Shown here one piece after another: positions 17,668-26,374 of a stretch of 64,000 bases of DNA. A program made the position numbers and the translations under genes. Position 1 is the stretch's first letter. Each line of letters begins with the position of its first letter. The stretch is from Bradyrhizobium yuanmingense. Its GTDB lineage: Bacteria; Pseudomonadota; Alphaproteobacteria; Rhizobiales; Xanthobacteraceae. The stretch is from contig NZ_JARFML010000014.1 of NCBI RefSeq assembly GCF_029167105.1, positions 148,203-212,202 of the forward strand, written 5' to 3'. The notes beneath the pieces were generated by a model. It was not told the DNA's origin. It searched no databases and was given only the letters and a program-made list of their open reading frames with translations.

Positions 17668-18332
17668 GCGTCCTTCAGCTCTTTGGCACCCTGGCGCGCG
17701 AGCCATTGCGCATGGCTCTCGCGGACAAGGGCAAACGTATCCCGCTGAGTGGTGTAGAGATTGCCGAACATGCGGCCGATCGGCCGGTAGGCGTCGAGAT
17801 CGACATACATGTTGGCGGTATCGACCAGCCCTTCGCGGGCGTGAACCCGCAAGACCTCGCCGACCAGGAGCTCGCGATCCGGCGAGAAGGTCAGCACGAC
17901 ATGGCGCCGGCATTCCAGCGCGAAGGGCGCCGCGGCGAGACGCGGCACCTTCACGTCGACAGAGGGAAGCGTCGCAAGACCCGCTGCGGCGACCTCGCTG
18001 TCGCCGGAGGGGAAATCGACCGCGCACTCGTTCATCGCGCCCGACAGCGCCTCGTCGACCATGTGCACCACGAACTCGCCGTCGCGATGGATGTTGCGGG
18101 TGGTGTCCTTCGGCGAGTGATCCGGCTTGTGCTGCAGCCCGAGCACAATCAGCGCCGGACTTTCGGAGAACACGTTGAAGAAGCTGAACGGCGCGGCATT
18201 CACCGCCCCGTTCTCGTCCAGCGTCGTCACCAGCGCGATCGGCCGCGGCACCACCACGCCGCAAAGCAGCTTGTAGCGATCGCGCGGATCGAGCTCACGC
18301 AAGGATATGCCCTTGTCAGTCATCGGCGTCAT
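17664..18332 (-). CDS. Flavin reductase-like (DIM6/NTAB) FMN-binding protein
   Basis: A 222-residue split-barrel flavoprotein of the flavin reductase/DIM6-NTAB family. The FMN-binding core is visible in RPIALVTTLDENGAVNAAPFS and in SPKDTTRNI. Members either supply reduced flavin to a monooxygenase or have stand-alone roles. The flavoprotein oxidoreductase at 12.3-13.7 kb carries its own NAD(P) fold, so partnership is not required. Start 18332 gives an ATGA overlap with the D-carbamoylase gene; an in-frame ATG at 18323 is an alternative. Confidence 0.85.
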   Translation of the reverse strand: MTPMTDKGISLRELDPRDRYKLLCGVVVPRPIALVTTLDENGAVNAAPFSFFNVFSESPALIVLGLQHKPDHSPKDTTRNIHRDGEFVVHMVDEALSGAMNECAVDFPSGDSEVAAAGLATLPSVDVKVPRLAAAPFALECRRHVVLTFSPDRELLVGEVLRVHAREGLVDTANMYVDLDAYRPIGRMFGNLYTTQRDTFALVRESHAQWLARQGAKELKDA

Positions 18333-19261
18333 TTCTCCGGCGGCGGCACCGCGCCGGTCTGGCTGGTGATCAGACCGTAATGCTCGATGCGGCGATGCCG
18401 GGCGAAATCGAAGATCGTGGTCTTGCCGAAGGTGGTGGCATCGAGGTCGCAAGCGTGAACCAGCACCTCGTCGTCCTCGGTCTTGGCCTCGGCGACGATC
18501 TCGCCATTGGGATCGACGATCAGGCTACCGCCGAACAAGGGATGACCGTCCTCATTGCCGGCCTTGGCGACCGCGACCACCCAGGTCGCATTCTGATAGG
18601 CGCCGGCCTGCACCGAGAGACGGTTGTGGAACAGGCGCTTCTCGACGCCCTCCTCGCTCTTCTCGGCATTCACGGACGGCGTGTTGTAGCCGATCAGCAC
18701 CATCTCGACGCCCTGCAGGCCCATGACGCGATAGGTCTCCGGCCAGCGGCGGTCGTTGCAAATCGCCATGCCGATGATGCCGCCGAGCTCGCGCCAGACC
18801 TTGAAGCCGAGATCGCCCGGCTCGAAATAGCGCTTCTCCAGGTGCTGATGCGAGCGCTTGCTGTCGTATTCCACATGGCCCGGCAGATGCACCTTGCGGT
18901 ATTTGCCGACGATCTTGCCGGATTTGTCGGTGAGAATAGCTGTGTTGAAGTGATGACCGTCGGGCGTCAGCTCGGCATAGCCGAAATTCATCGCCATTCC
19001 GTGCTGGGCCGCGCGCTCGAACAGCGGCCTGGTTGCCGCGTTCGGCATCTCGCGCTCGAACCAGATGTCGAACTCGGCGCGGTCCTCGACGTACCAGCGC
19101 GGAAAGAACGTCGTCAGCGCCAGCTCGGGATAGACGATCAGGTCGGCGCCTTTCGCTTTCGCCTCGTCCATCAGCGCGATCATGCGCTTGACCACGGCCT
19201 CGCGGCTGTCGGCTTTCTGAATCGGGCCCATCTGGGCGGCGGCGACATTGACGATGCGCAT
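18329..19261 (-). CDS. N-carbamoyl-D-amino acid hydrolase (nitrilase superfamily)
   Basis: A 310-residue nitrilase-superfamily amidase. The catalytic triad is E46 (VYPELALTTFFPRW), K123 (KYRKVHLPGH) and C168 (ICNDRRWPETYR). These blocks, together with EKRYFEPGDLGF and GYNTPS, match the Agrobacterium N-carbamoyl-D-amino acid amidohydrolase closely from memory. It would release D-amino acid, CO2 and ammonia from the N-carbamoyl product of hydantoinase. Start 19261 is the family N-terminus. It is followed by a 4-bp overlap with the flavin-reductase-like gene. Confidence 0.93.
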   Translation of the reverse strand: MRIVNVAAAQMGPIQKADSREAVVKRMIALMDEAKAKGADLIVYPELALTTFFPRWYVEDRAEFDIWFEREMPNAATRPLFERAAQHGMAMNFGYAELTPDGHHFNTAILTDKSGKIVGKYRKVHLPGHVEYDSKRSHQHLEKRYFEPGDLGFKVWRELGGIIGMAICNDRRWPETYRVMGLQGVEMVLIGYNTPSVNAEKSEEGVEKRLFHNRLSVQAGAYQNATWVVAVAKAGNEDGHPLFGGSLIVDPNGEIVAEAKTEDDEVLVHACDLDATTFGKTTIFDFARHRRIEHYGLITSQTGAVPPPEK

Positions 19262-19364
19262 CAGCGAGTTCCTGGTGATGTCTGGGGGGAAGCGTCGGCT
19301 TGCAGGATCTTCCGCCGCGCCGAGCATAACGCGGCTCCGTGCCGATATTCCAGCCAAGCAGCTT

Positions 19365-21039
19365 TCATGCCGTCCGCCCCCATTCGGCATCCTGCAACAG
19401 CCGCCAGTTGATCTTGTTGCTGGCGGTGCGCGGCAGGGACTCGACGAAGACGACGGCGCGCGGCGCCTTGTAGCTCGCCATCGCCCTGCGCGCCCAGCCG
19501 ACGATGTCGCTCTCCGACGTCGTCGCGCGCGGCGTCATCGAGCACCACCAGCGCCTTGACGGTCTCGCCGCGATAGCCGTCCGGCGCTGAAATGATGCAG
19601 CATTCCCGGATGGCGCGGTTCTGGTACATCGCCGCCTCGACCTCGGCCGGCCACACCTTGAAGCCGCTGACATTGATCATCCGCTTCAGGCGATCGACGG
19701 CGAAGAAATAGCCGCCGGCATCGCGGTAGCCGAGATCGCCCGTGCGCAGGAACCGCTTGCCGTCGCGCTCGATGAAGGCTTCAGCATCCGCCTGCGGCCT
19801 GTTCCAGTACCCCTGCAGCACCTGCGGCCCGTGCACGATGATCTCGCCGACGACATTGTCATCGAGCTCGACCAGGCTCTCGGGATCGATCACCCTGGCG
19901 TCGGTCTCGTGCACGGCGATGCCGAGGCACTGCCGCTTCGGCGCCGCCATCGGATTAAGGTGCGTCGGAGACATCGTCTCGGTCATGCCGTAGCCCTCGA
20001 CGAAATCGAGCCCAAACCGCCCCTTCAGCCGTTCCGCGACGGCTGTCGGCATCGCCGCGCCGCCACCAGTCAGCACCTTGAGCTTCGCAAAACATTTGTC
20101 GCGGAAACTGGCGCTGGCGAGCACATCCACGATCATGGTCGGCGCAGCGTTCCAGAACGTGACCCCATAGGTCTCGAACAAATCCGGCAGCAGATCCTTG
20201 TCCCAGCGCGCCATCAGCAGCAGCGTGGCGCCGGAAACGATGGCGGCATTCATCGAGCCCTGCATGCCCGCGACATGGAACAGCGGCATGAAGCCGGTCA
20301 TCACGTCACTGCCATCGAGCCCATACCAGCGCGCCTGCAAGACGGCGGTGAACAGCGCGCTGCGATGGGTGTGCATGCACGCCTTCGGCTCACCCGTCGT
20401 GCCGCACGTGTAGGGCAGGATCATGAGATCGTCCGGCCCCGCCTCCATCGCACCCGGCTGCAGGCCCTGCACAATCACGGGCGACCACGAATACCAGCCC
20501 GGTGATGACGGCGGCTCCAACGGCGCGTCGGTCACGCATGATGGCAGCGTGTAGGGCGTCGCGGCTGGAACTTCGTCGCGGTACTGGGCGACAATCGCAT
20601 GCGTAATCGCCTCGCCCACCAGCGGTGCAAACACATTGCTTAGCTCGCTGCCGATGATTGCAACCCTGGCGCCGCTGTCCGCGGCGAGATACGCGATTTC
20701 GGTGGTCTTGTTCATGGGATTGACCGGCACGATCACGGCGTTCGCCCGCATCGTCGCATAGTAAGCGATGACGTATTGCGGCGAATTCTGCAGCGCGATC
20801 ATGACGCGATCGCCGCGCTTCACTCCGCAAACGCCTTGCAGAAAGCCGGCCATGGCATCGACCCGGTCGCGCAGCTCTGCGTAGCTCAGGCTCGCGCCGT
20901 AGAACATTGTCGCCGGATGCGTTGGCCGTTCACGTGCAGCACGCGCCAGCGCGTCGTAGAGCGTCCCCTCCGGCATCGCGAGATACCAGGGCTCGTCCGC
21001 CGGCCAGGCCGGTGACATCAGGGACGTTGTGTGGTTCAC
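19365..21039 (-). pseudogene. AMP-dependent acyl-CoA synthetase/ligase with a C-terminal frameshift
   Basis: An adenylate-forming acid-CoA ligase. The N-terminal part is intact, with the AMP motif YTCGTTGEPK and the GYGMTET motif. Near 19515-19545 the reading frame shifts by one base: the natural continuation (SESDIVGWARRAMASYKAP, then LPRTASNKINW with the C-terminal catalytic lysine) lies in another frame ending at 19365. The original frame instead runs on as non-homologous sequence to 19261. An unshifted protein would be about 557 residues, normal for the family. The start is GTG at 21039, overlapping the aminotransferase stop. The shift may be a true mutation in the GC-rich run or a sequencing error. 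Confidence 0.85.
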
Positions 21040-22331
21040 CCGTGCTCCTCGTCAGCGATATCGAGGCCGTGGTCGAGCGCGTCCAGAAGCTGGTTAGCCT
21101 CCCACTCGGAAATCACCAGCGGTGGTGCCAGGAACAGCGAGGTCTGCTCGCCGCTGGTGCCGATCACGGCGCCGGCTTCCAGTGCGCGCTCCGCGACGCG
21201 CGAGGCGATCGGCACCTCGGTGGTGTCGGCGTGCCAAGTCCGCCAGTCCGGGCCGTGCAGTTCCACCGTCCAGTGCAGCCCCTGCCCAGCCACGCGCTGC
21301 ACGCTCGGGTGCTTTTGCGCGATTGCGAGAAGGCGGCGGGTGAACAGCTTCTCCAGATCTTTCACGTGTTCCAGAATCTTGTCGTCGCTGACGACCTTCA
21401 GATAGGCGCTGACGGCCGCCATGCTGATCGGATGGCCACGCAGCGTGCCGTAGTTCTGCCAGCTCGTGCCCTTGAGCCGCTCCACGATGTCCTTGGACAC
21501 CACCACAGCGGCCACGGCCGCCGCGCCGCCGCCGAGCGACTTTCCGAGCGTCACGATATCGGGGCGGCTCTGCGCACCCTGGAACGCGAACCAGCGCCCA
21601 GCGCGGCCGGCGCCGGTGACGACCTCGTCCGCAATCCAGTAAGACCCGGCCTGCCGCGCACAGCGCGCGACCTCGTCCTGATAGGCACCGTCGTAATAGA
21701 TGCCGCCTTGGGTGTAGTCGATGATCGTCGCCGCCGTGTCCGCAAGCAGGCGCGGAGCATTCGCGAGATATTCGCTGGGTGGCGCGTTATTAGCCGGCGC
21801 GCCATAGATCGCCCCATCCGGCGCCGGCAGGATCCGCACCGGCGCCATCGGTGCCGGCAGCTTCGAGCCGCCGGCGTGCACCGCGAGCCCGCCGTGCCAT
21901 TGTGGCTGCACCGTCATGCTGCGCGAGAGGCCGGTGATGCCGTGATAAGCGCGCTCGCGCGTTGCCAGGGCCGAGCGCTGCGTCAGCGCCTGGCAGAGCG
22001 ACAGCGCCATGTCGTTGGCCTCGCTGCCGCTGATGCAGAAGCGCACCGCGCCGACCCAACCTTCTTCGCCCTTGAAGGCGATGGCCATCAGATCGTCGGC
22101 GGCCTGCTCGCGGCCGACCCAGGTCCAGCCTTCGTTGACGACGGGCGTATCGGCCGCACGGCGGATCGCTTCCACCATTGCGGGATGGCGATGGCCGAGA
22201 CCGCCGCCGGTGTTGCTGCCGTCGATCAGCTTGCGGCCGTCCGCAAGGTGAAAGTAGACGCCCTCGCCGCCGACCACGGCCATCGGCGCGGCCTCGCCCG
22301 CATTCAGCCCGGTTCGCAACAATCTGCTCAT
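21036..22331 (-). CDS. Class III PLP-dependent aminotransferase (glutamate-1-semialdehyde aminomutase-like)
   Basis: A 431-residue fold-type I, class III aminotransferase. Visible are the N-terminal DGRKLIDGSNTGGGLGHRHP block, the cofactor region (WIADEVVTGAGRAG) and the PLP lysine in TLGKSLGGG. The GSA-aminomutase-like subgroup also includes beta-amino acid and D-amino acid processing enzymes, so this is unlikely to be a haem-pathway HemL. ATG 22331 (MSRLLRTG) is preferred, with a GAGG ribosome site just before it; a longer start would invade the HyuB gene. It sits between HyuB and the acyl-CoA ligase. Confidence 0.88.
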   Translation of the reverse strand: MSRLLRTGLNAGEAAPMAVVGGEGVYFHLADGRKLIDGSNTGGGLGHRHPAMVEAIRRAADTPVVNEGWTWVGREQAADDLMAIAFKGEEGWVGAVRFCISGSEANDMALSLCQALTQRSALATRERAYHGITGLSRSMTVQPQWHGGLAVHAGGSKLPAPMAPVRILPAPDGAIYGAPANNAPPSEYLANAPRLLADTAATIIDYTQGGIYYDGAYQDEVARCARQAGSYWIADEVVTGAGRAGRWFAFQGAQSRPDIVTLGKSLGGGAAAVAAVVVSKDIVERLKGTSWQNYGTLRGHPISMAAVSAYLKVVSDDKILEHVKDLEKLFTRRLLAIAQKHPSVQRVAGQGLHWTVELHGPDWRTWHADTTEVPIASRVAERALEAGAVIGTSGEQTSLFLAPPLVISEWEANQLLDALDHGLDIADEEHG

Positions 22332-22341
22332 CGCCACTGCC

Positions 22342-23922
22342 TCACTCCGCCGGAACGGCGCCGTAGCCACCGCCACCGCACATCTCGATCGTGACGAGAT
22401 CGCCTTGCTGCAACACCAGGTTCGACTTGCCGTCGATGGCGACGTTGGCGCCCTGCCGGACCAGCGAGACGCGGCAGGCCTTGCCAGAATCGCCGCCCTG
22501 CATGCCCCAGGGCGCCATCACCATGCGTTCGACGCAGGTGGTCAGGTGCATCGATGGCGCGAGGATGCGGTAGGTGCGGACCGAGCCGTCACCGCCGCGA
22601 TGCGCGCCTGCGCCGCCGGAATTCCGGCGAATGGCCTGCTGCTCGAGCCGGATCGCGTAATTCGCCTCGATCACCTCGACCGGCGTGTTCGAGGTGTTGG
22701 ACAGATGGACGCGGGTTGCGGACGTGCCGGCCCGATCGTGCCGCGCGCCTTCGCCACCGCCATGGACTTCATAGAGCATCTTCCACGACCCGTTCGGCCG
22801 CGGCTCGGCGAAGAACAGCACGCCCGCGGTGGTCGCCCCGCCCGCCGACAGGCGCTCGGGAATGGTGTCCTGCATGGCGCGGAAAATCGCATCGACGATG
22901 CGCATGGAGGTCTCGTGATTGCCGGCGGCAACGGAGGCGGTCCAGCCGGGCTCGAGGATCGAGCCCGGGCGCGTGATGATGGTCAGAGGGCGCAGCGCGC
23001 CGGCATTCTGCTGCATGTCGCGTCCGCTCATGATGCGCGCAGCATAGGCGACAGCCGAGCGCGCCATGAACGGCGTCGTGTTGCAGAAATTGGAGACGCG
23101 GTCGCAGCTTCCGGAGAGGTCGAAGGTCGCTTCATCCCCGGCGATGGTGATCTTCACATGGATGCGCGCCGGCGCGTTGTTTGCGCTGCCGTCGTCGAGA
23201 TAATCCTCGCCCTCGTAGACGCCATCCGGCAGGTCGCGCAGCGCCTCGCGCATCTCGATTTCGGAGAGATCGTGCAGGCGCGACTGCGCCGCCATAAAGA
23301 CGGCCTTGCCATGCTCGCGGCAGAGCTCGACGATGCGCTTCTCGCCGGCCTTGGTCGCCGCGATCTGAGCAAGAAGATCGCCCTCGCAGGATTCGGCATC
23401 GCGAACATTCGCCTTGAGCAGCTGCACAATTGGCGTGTTGAGGCCGGCAGCGCTCGCGATCAGCACCGGCGGAATCCGCATCGCCTCCTGAAACGTATCG
23501 ACGGCCTTGGCGAAATAGCTGCCGGGCCAGGTGCCGCCGATGTCGGGCCAATGCGCGAGGCTGACCGCGAAGGCGACGATCTCGCCCTCGAAGAAGACGG
23601 GACGCACGACCTTGACGTCGTTGAGATGATTGCCGCCGAGCGCGCCGATATTGTAGATCACGACGTCGCCGTCGTTCAAGCCATCACGCGGCATCACCTT
23701 CAAGAGTTCAGGGATCGTATACGCCATCGCGCCGAGATGGATCGGGATGTCGCGGCCCTGCCCGACCAGGCCGCCATGGCCGTCGGTGATCGCAGACGAG
23801 AGGTCGCCGGCCTCGCGCAGGAGCGGCGAGCGCGCCGAGCGCGTCATGACGAGGCTCATCTCCTCCGCCGCGGCGGAGAGCCCGTGCCTGATGACCTCGA
23901 CGACGAACGGATCGAGCTTCAC
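22342..23922 (-). CDS. hyuB: Hydantoinase/oxoprolinase subunit B (HyuB)
   Basis: A 526-residue HyuB-family subunit. HyuA/HyuB complexes hydrolyse cyclic amides such as N-methylhydantoin or 5-oxoproline with ATP; some homologues carboxylate acetone or acetophenone instead. Family blocks are TRSARSPLLREAGDLS, GQGRDIPIHLGAM and GALGGNHLNDVKVVRPVF, plus a glycine-rich C-terminus (CGGGGYGAVPAE). The start is GTG at 23922, overlapping the HyuA stop (GTGA). Together with HyuA it is a second hydantoinase system, mechanistically distinct from the metal-dependent enzyme at 15.5-16.9 kb. Confidence 0.92.
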   Translation of the reverse strand: MKLDPFVVEVIRHGLSAAAEEMSLVMTRSARSPLLREAGDLSSAITDGHGGLVGQGRDIPIHLGAMAYTIPELLKVMPRDGLNDGDVVIYNIGALGGNHLNDVKVVRPVFFEGEIVAFAVSLAHWPDIGGTWPGSYFAKAVDTFQEAMRIPPVLIASAAGLNTPIVQLLKANVRDAESCEGDLLAQIAATKAGEKRIVELCREHGKAVFMAAQSRLHDLSEIEMREALRDLPDGVYEGEDYLDDGSANNAPARIHVKITIAGDEATFDLSGSCDRVSNFCNTTPFMARSAVAYAARIMSGRDMQQNAGALRPLTIITRPGSILEPGWTASVAAGNHETSMRIVDAIFRAMQDTIPERLSAGGATTAGVLFFAEPRPNGSWKMLYEVHGGGEGARHDRAGTSATRVHLSNTSNTPVEVIEANYAIRLEQQAIRRNSGGAGAHRGGDGSVRTYRILAPSMHLTTCVERMVMAPWGMQGGDSGKACRVSLVRQGANVAIDGKSNLVLQQGDLVTIEMCGGGGYGAVPAE

Positions 23923-25928
23923 GCCGCCCTCCGCGTCAGGAACAAATTGCCTGATTTATCGGGCCTCGCCTGCCAGCCCGGCGGTACCACCACCGTCGAC
24001 CAGGCGTCTTCGATGATGGCGGGACCATTGATGGTCTCGGCGAGCGAGGCGCGGTCGAGGATCGCGGTTGCGATGTCGTGGAAGCCGTCGAACGAGCAGG
24101 TGCGCGTGGCCATGGACACCGCCCTCGCCGCCGTCGCCGGCCGGCTGACGATGGTCGTCGACGGGCGACGCGCCTGCACCCGCACGGATTCGATGACGCA
24201 GGGCTCACCGGTCGCATAGCCGAACAGCTCATGATGCCGCGCCAGGAAATCCTGCTTCAGCCTGGCGACATCGACCGGCAGTGTGAACGGCACCGGAATC
24301 GCGTCGTTCTGCGCCGCATAGCGCATCAAGGCCACCAGCTCGACTTGGATCTCCGCCTTCGCAACTCCGTTTGCGAGCAGCGGCGCGGATGCATCGGCAA
24401 TCAGGGCCTCGATCCGTTCCGAGACGCGGGCGAGATCGATGCCGTCAAGCACAGCGCGAAGGGTCTGCTGCTGCAGGAAGCTGAAATCAGCGGTGAGGCA
24501 GCCCAGCGCCGAGAATGCGCTCGAGGCACTGGGCACGACCACCTCCGCAATGCCGTAGAGATCGGCGAGGCCCGCGGCATGCATCGGGCCGCCGCCGCCG
24601 AAGGCCAGCAGCGTGCAATCGCGGCCGTCGATGCCGCGCTCGACCGTGACGCGGCGGAGCGCGCGGGCCATGGTCGCGTTCGCGACCTTGATGATGCCGA
24701 GCGCTGTTTCTGTCAGATTCAGCCCGAGCGCGCGGGCAATCGGCGCGATGACGCCCTTGGCGGATTCGATGTCGATGCCGATGCGGTCGCCAAGCTTGGT
24801 CTCGGGATTGAGATAGCCGAGCACGGCATTGGCATCGGTGATGGTGGGCTCCGTGCCGCCACGGCCATAGCAGGCCGGGCCCGGCTCGGAGCCGGCGCTC
24901 TCCGGCCCCACCGTCAGGCCGCCGGGACCGTTGCGCACGATCGATCCGCCGCCCGCGCCGATCGAATGCACCGCGAGCATCGGCTGGCGCAGCGGCTTGT
25001 CGCCGAGCATGCGCCCGTCGGTCATTTCGGCCTGGCCGTCGACGATCAGGCACACGTCCGTCGTGGTGCCGCCCATGTCGAAGGTCAGCATGCGCGCGCA
25101 GCCGAGCTGGCGCGCGATGCTGACCGACGCCGAGACGCCCGCCGCCGGGCCCGACATCGCCATCACCAGCGGACGCTGCTTCACCGCCGAAATCGGAACC
25201 ATGGCGCCGGCGGAGTGAAACACCTGCAGGCCGGGCCCGATCGGCAGCCGCTGCTCCAGCTCGCTGAGATATTGGACCGCGATCGGCATCGCGGCGGCGT
25301 TGAACACGGTTGCCGAGGTCCGCTCATATTCGCGCGCCTCGGGGTTGACCTCGTGCGAGAGCGAGACATGGGCGACGACGCTCCTGAGCCGCTCGCCGAT
25401 CATCTTTTCATGCACCGGATTGGCATAAGCGTGAAGGAGCGCGACCGCGACGCTCTGGACGCCGGTCCCCTTCAGCCACGCCACCAGGCGTTCAATTTCC
25501 GCTTCCTCGAGCGACTTGAGCACCCGGCCCTCGTGATCGAGGCGCTCGGCGAGCCCGAAGCAGCGTTCAGGCGGCACCAAGGGCGGCGATTTCGGGGGAA
25601 TGTCGAGACGGTAGAGATCGCGCCGGCGGTAGCGGGCGATCTCGAGCACGTCGGCAAAGCCTTCGGTCGCGACCAGCGCCACCTTCGGCAGCCGGTTCTC
25701 GACGATCGCGTTGGTGACGCGCGTGGTGCCGTGGACGAAGCGCTTGACCTCGCTCTTGCGCAGGCCCACCGCCTCGATCGCCTCCAGCATCGCCTGCACC
25801 GGTGCGTCGGGGCGCGACGGCACCTTCGCAATTCGCGCTTCCGCGGAATCGCGCCGGATCGCGATGATGTCGGTGAAGGTGCCACCGATATCGGTGCCGA
25901 CCTCCCAGTGATTGCCGGAGTAGCTCAT
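23919..25928 (-). CDS. hyuA: Hydantoinase/oxoprolinase subunit A (HyuA, ATPase subunit)
   Basis: A 669-residue HyuA-family subunit with an actin-like ATPase fold: VGTDIGGTFTDI at the N-terminus, HGTTRVTNAIVE, the second phosphate motif DMGGTTTDVCL and FGGGGPMHAAGLA. It supplies ATP-dependent activation of the cyclic substrate to HyuB. ATG 25928 is used; an in-frame GTG two codons earlier (25934) is possible. It is the first gene of the long minus-strand block and follows a 446-bp region containing inverted repeats and, further upstream, the MocR-type regulator. Confidence 0.92.
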   Translation of the reverse strand: MSYSGNHWEVGTDIGGTFTDIIAIRRDSAEARIAKVPSRPDAPVQAMLEAIEAVGLRKSEVKRFVHGTTRVTNAIVENRLPKVALVATEGFADVLEIARYRRRDLYRLDIPPKSPPLVPPERCFGLAERLDHEGRVLKSLEEAEIERLVAWLKGTGVQSVAVALLHAYANPVHEKMIGERLRSVVAHVSLSHEVNPEAREYERTSATVFNAAAMPIAVQYLSELEQRLPIGPGLQVFHSAGAMVPISAVKQRPLVMAMSGPAAGVSASVSIARQLGCARMLTFDMGGTTTDVCLIVDGQAEMTDGRMLGDKPLRQPMLAVHSIGAGGGSIVRNGPGGLTVGPESAGSEPGPACYGRGGTEPTITDANAVLGYLNPETKLGDRIGIDIESAKGVIAPIARALGLNLTETALGIIKVANATMARALRRVTVERGIDGRDCTLLAFGGGGPMHAAGLADLYGIAEVVVPSASSAFSALGCLTADFSFLQQQTLRAVLDGIDLARVSERIEALIADASAPLLANGVAKAEIQVELVALMRYAAQNDAIPVPFTLPVDVARLKQDFLARHHELFGYATGEPCVIESVRVQARRPSTTIVSRPATAARAVSMATRTCSFDGFHDIATAILDRASLAETINGPAIIEDAWSTVVVPPGWQARPDKSGNLFLTRRAA

Positions 25929-26064
25929 CTGCACAGTCAGCTACGCGTGACGTCCGGACCCGGCGCCGGGTCCTTCCCGTCCATCGCAACCTCGAATGCC
26001 GAACCGAGTGCGCTCATGATGCATCCCCTCTCATGCCATCGTCTGCGAGCGTGCGACAGAGCGC

Positions 26065-26084
26065 TGGCCTACGATAGGGCCAGA
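26065..26084. promoter_or_regulatory. Inverted repeat CTGGCC-N8-GGCCAG, candidate operator
   Basis: Perfect 6-bp arms with an 8-base spacer (TACGATAG), about 137 bases upstream of the hyuA start. Size and position suit a regulator site, possibly for the adjacent MocR-type protein. No experimental or motif-database support is available here. Confidence 0.4.
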
Positions 26085-26139
26085 GTTGTCGCAATTCGCT
26101 GGGCCAGCAGCTGCCGGCGCGGCGCAGCGCGCCGAAGGG

Positions 26140-26155
26140 TGCACGTTTTGGTGCA
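26140..26155. promoter_or_regulatory. Inverted repeat TGCAC-N6-GTGCA, candidate operator
   Basis: A perfect 5-bp inverted repeat (TGCACGTTTTGGTGCA) in the same intergenic region. A second GTGC-containing stretch follows closely, so the arrangement could be a repeated half-site. The role is inferred from position only. Confidence 0.35.
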
Positions 26156-26374
26156 GCGGTGCCTGCACAGACAGCACGCGAGTGCGCGCTGGTCCACACC
26201 GGAGACGTGCGGCGCACCACGGATTTCTCTGAGTAAATCGCGATGTCTGTTGCACCGCAATCCAAGCGACCGGTTCAGCTGTCTAATTTGCAGGCGATCA
26301 AATCGGCGGCGGGGGATCTTCAGGTGCCTAGGAGCTATGCACGGCAGTCGGCTCAGCCTCTCTCTATTGTACGA

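Larger units (their letters stand above)
25929..26374. other. 446-bp non-coding regulatory region upstream of hyuA
   Basis: No credible coding sequence is seen on either strand. The region separates the end of the MocR-type regulator gene from hyuA, both transcribed leftward, so it should hold the hyuA promoter. It contains two clear inverted repeats: CTGGCC-N8-GGCCAG (26065-26084) and TGCAC-N6-GTGCA (26140-26155). I did not recognise a convincing sigma70 or sigma54 promoter. Confidence 0.6.

Noticed and set aside
17664..18332. Calling the flavin-reductase-like gene cobR
   Set aside because: It is translationally coupled to the D-carbamoylase gene, far from the cob genes, and the family is functionally broad.
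26139..26156. Possible sigma54 promoter around GTGCACGTTTTGGTGCA
   Set aside because: It lacks the TGG of the -24 element and the spacing to the -12 GC is off by a base. It is better described as an inverted repeat.
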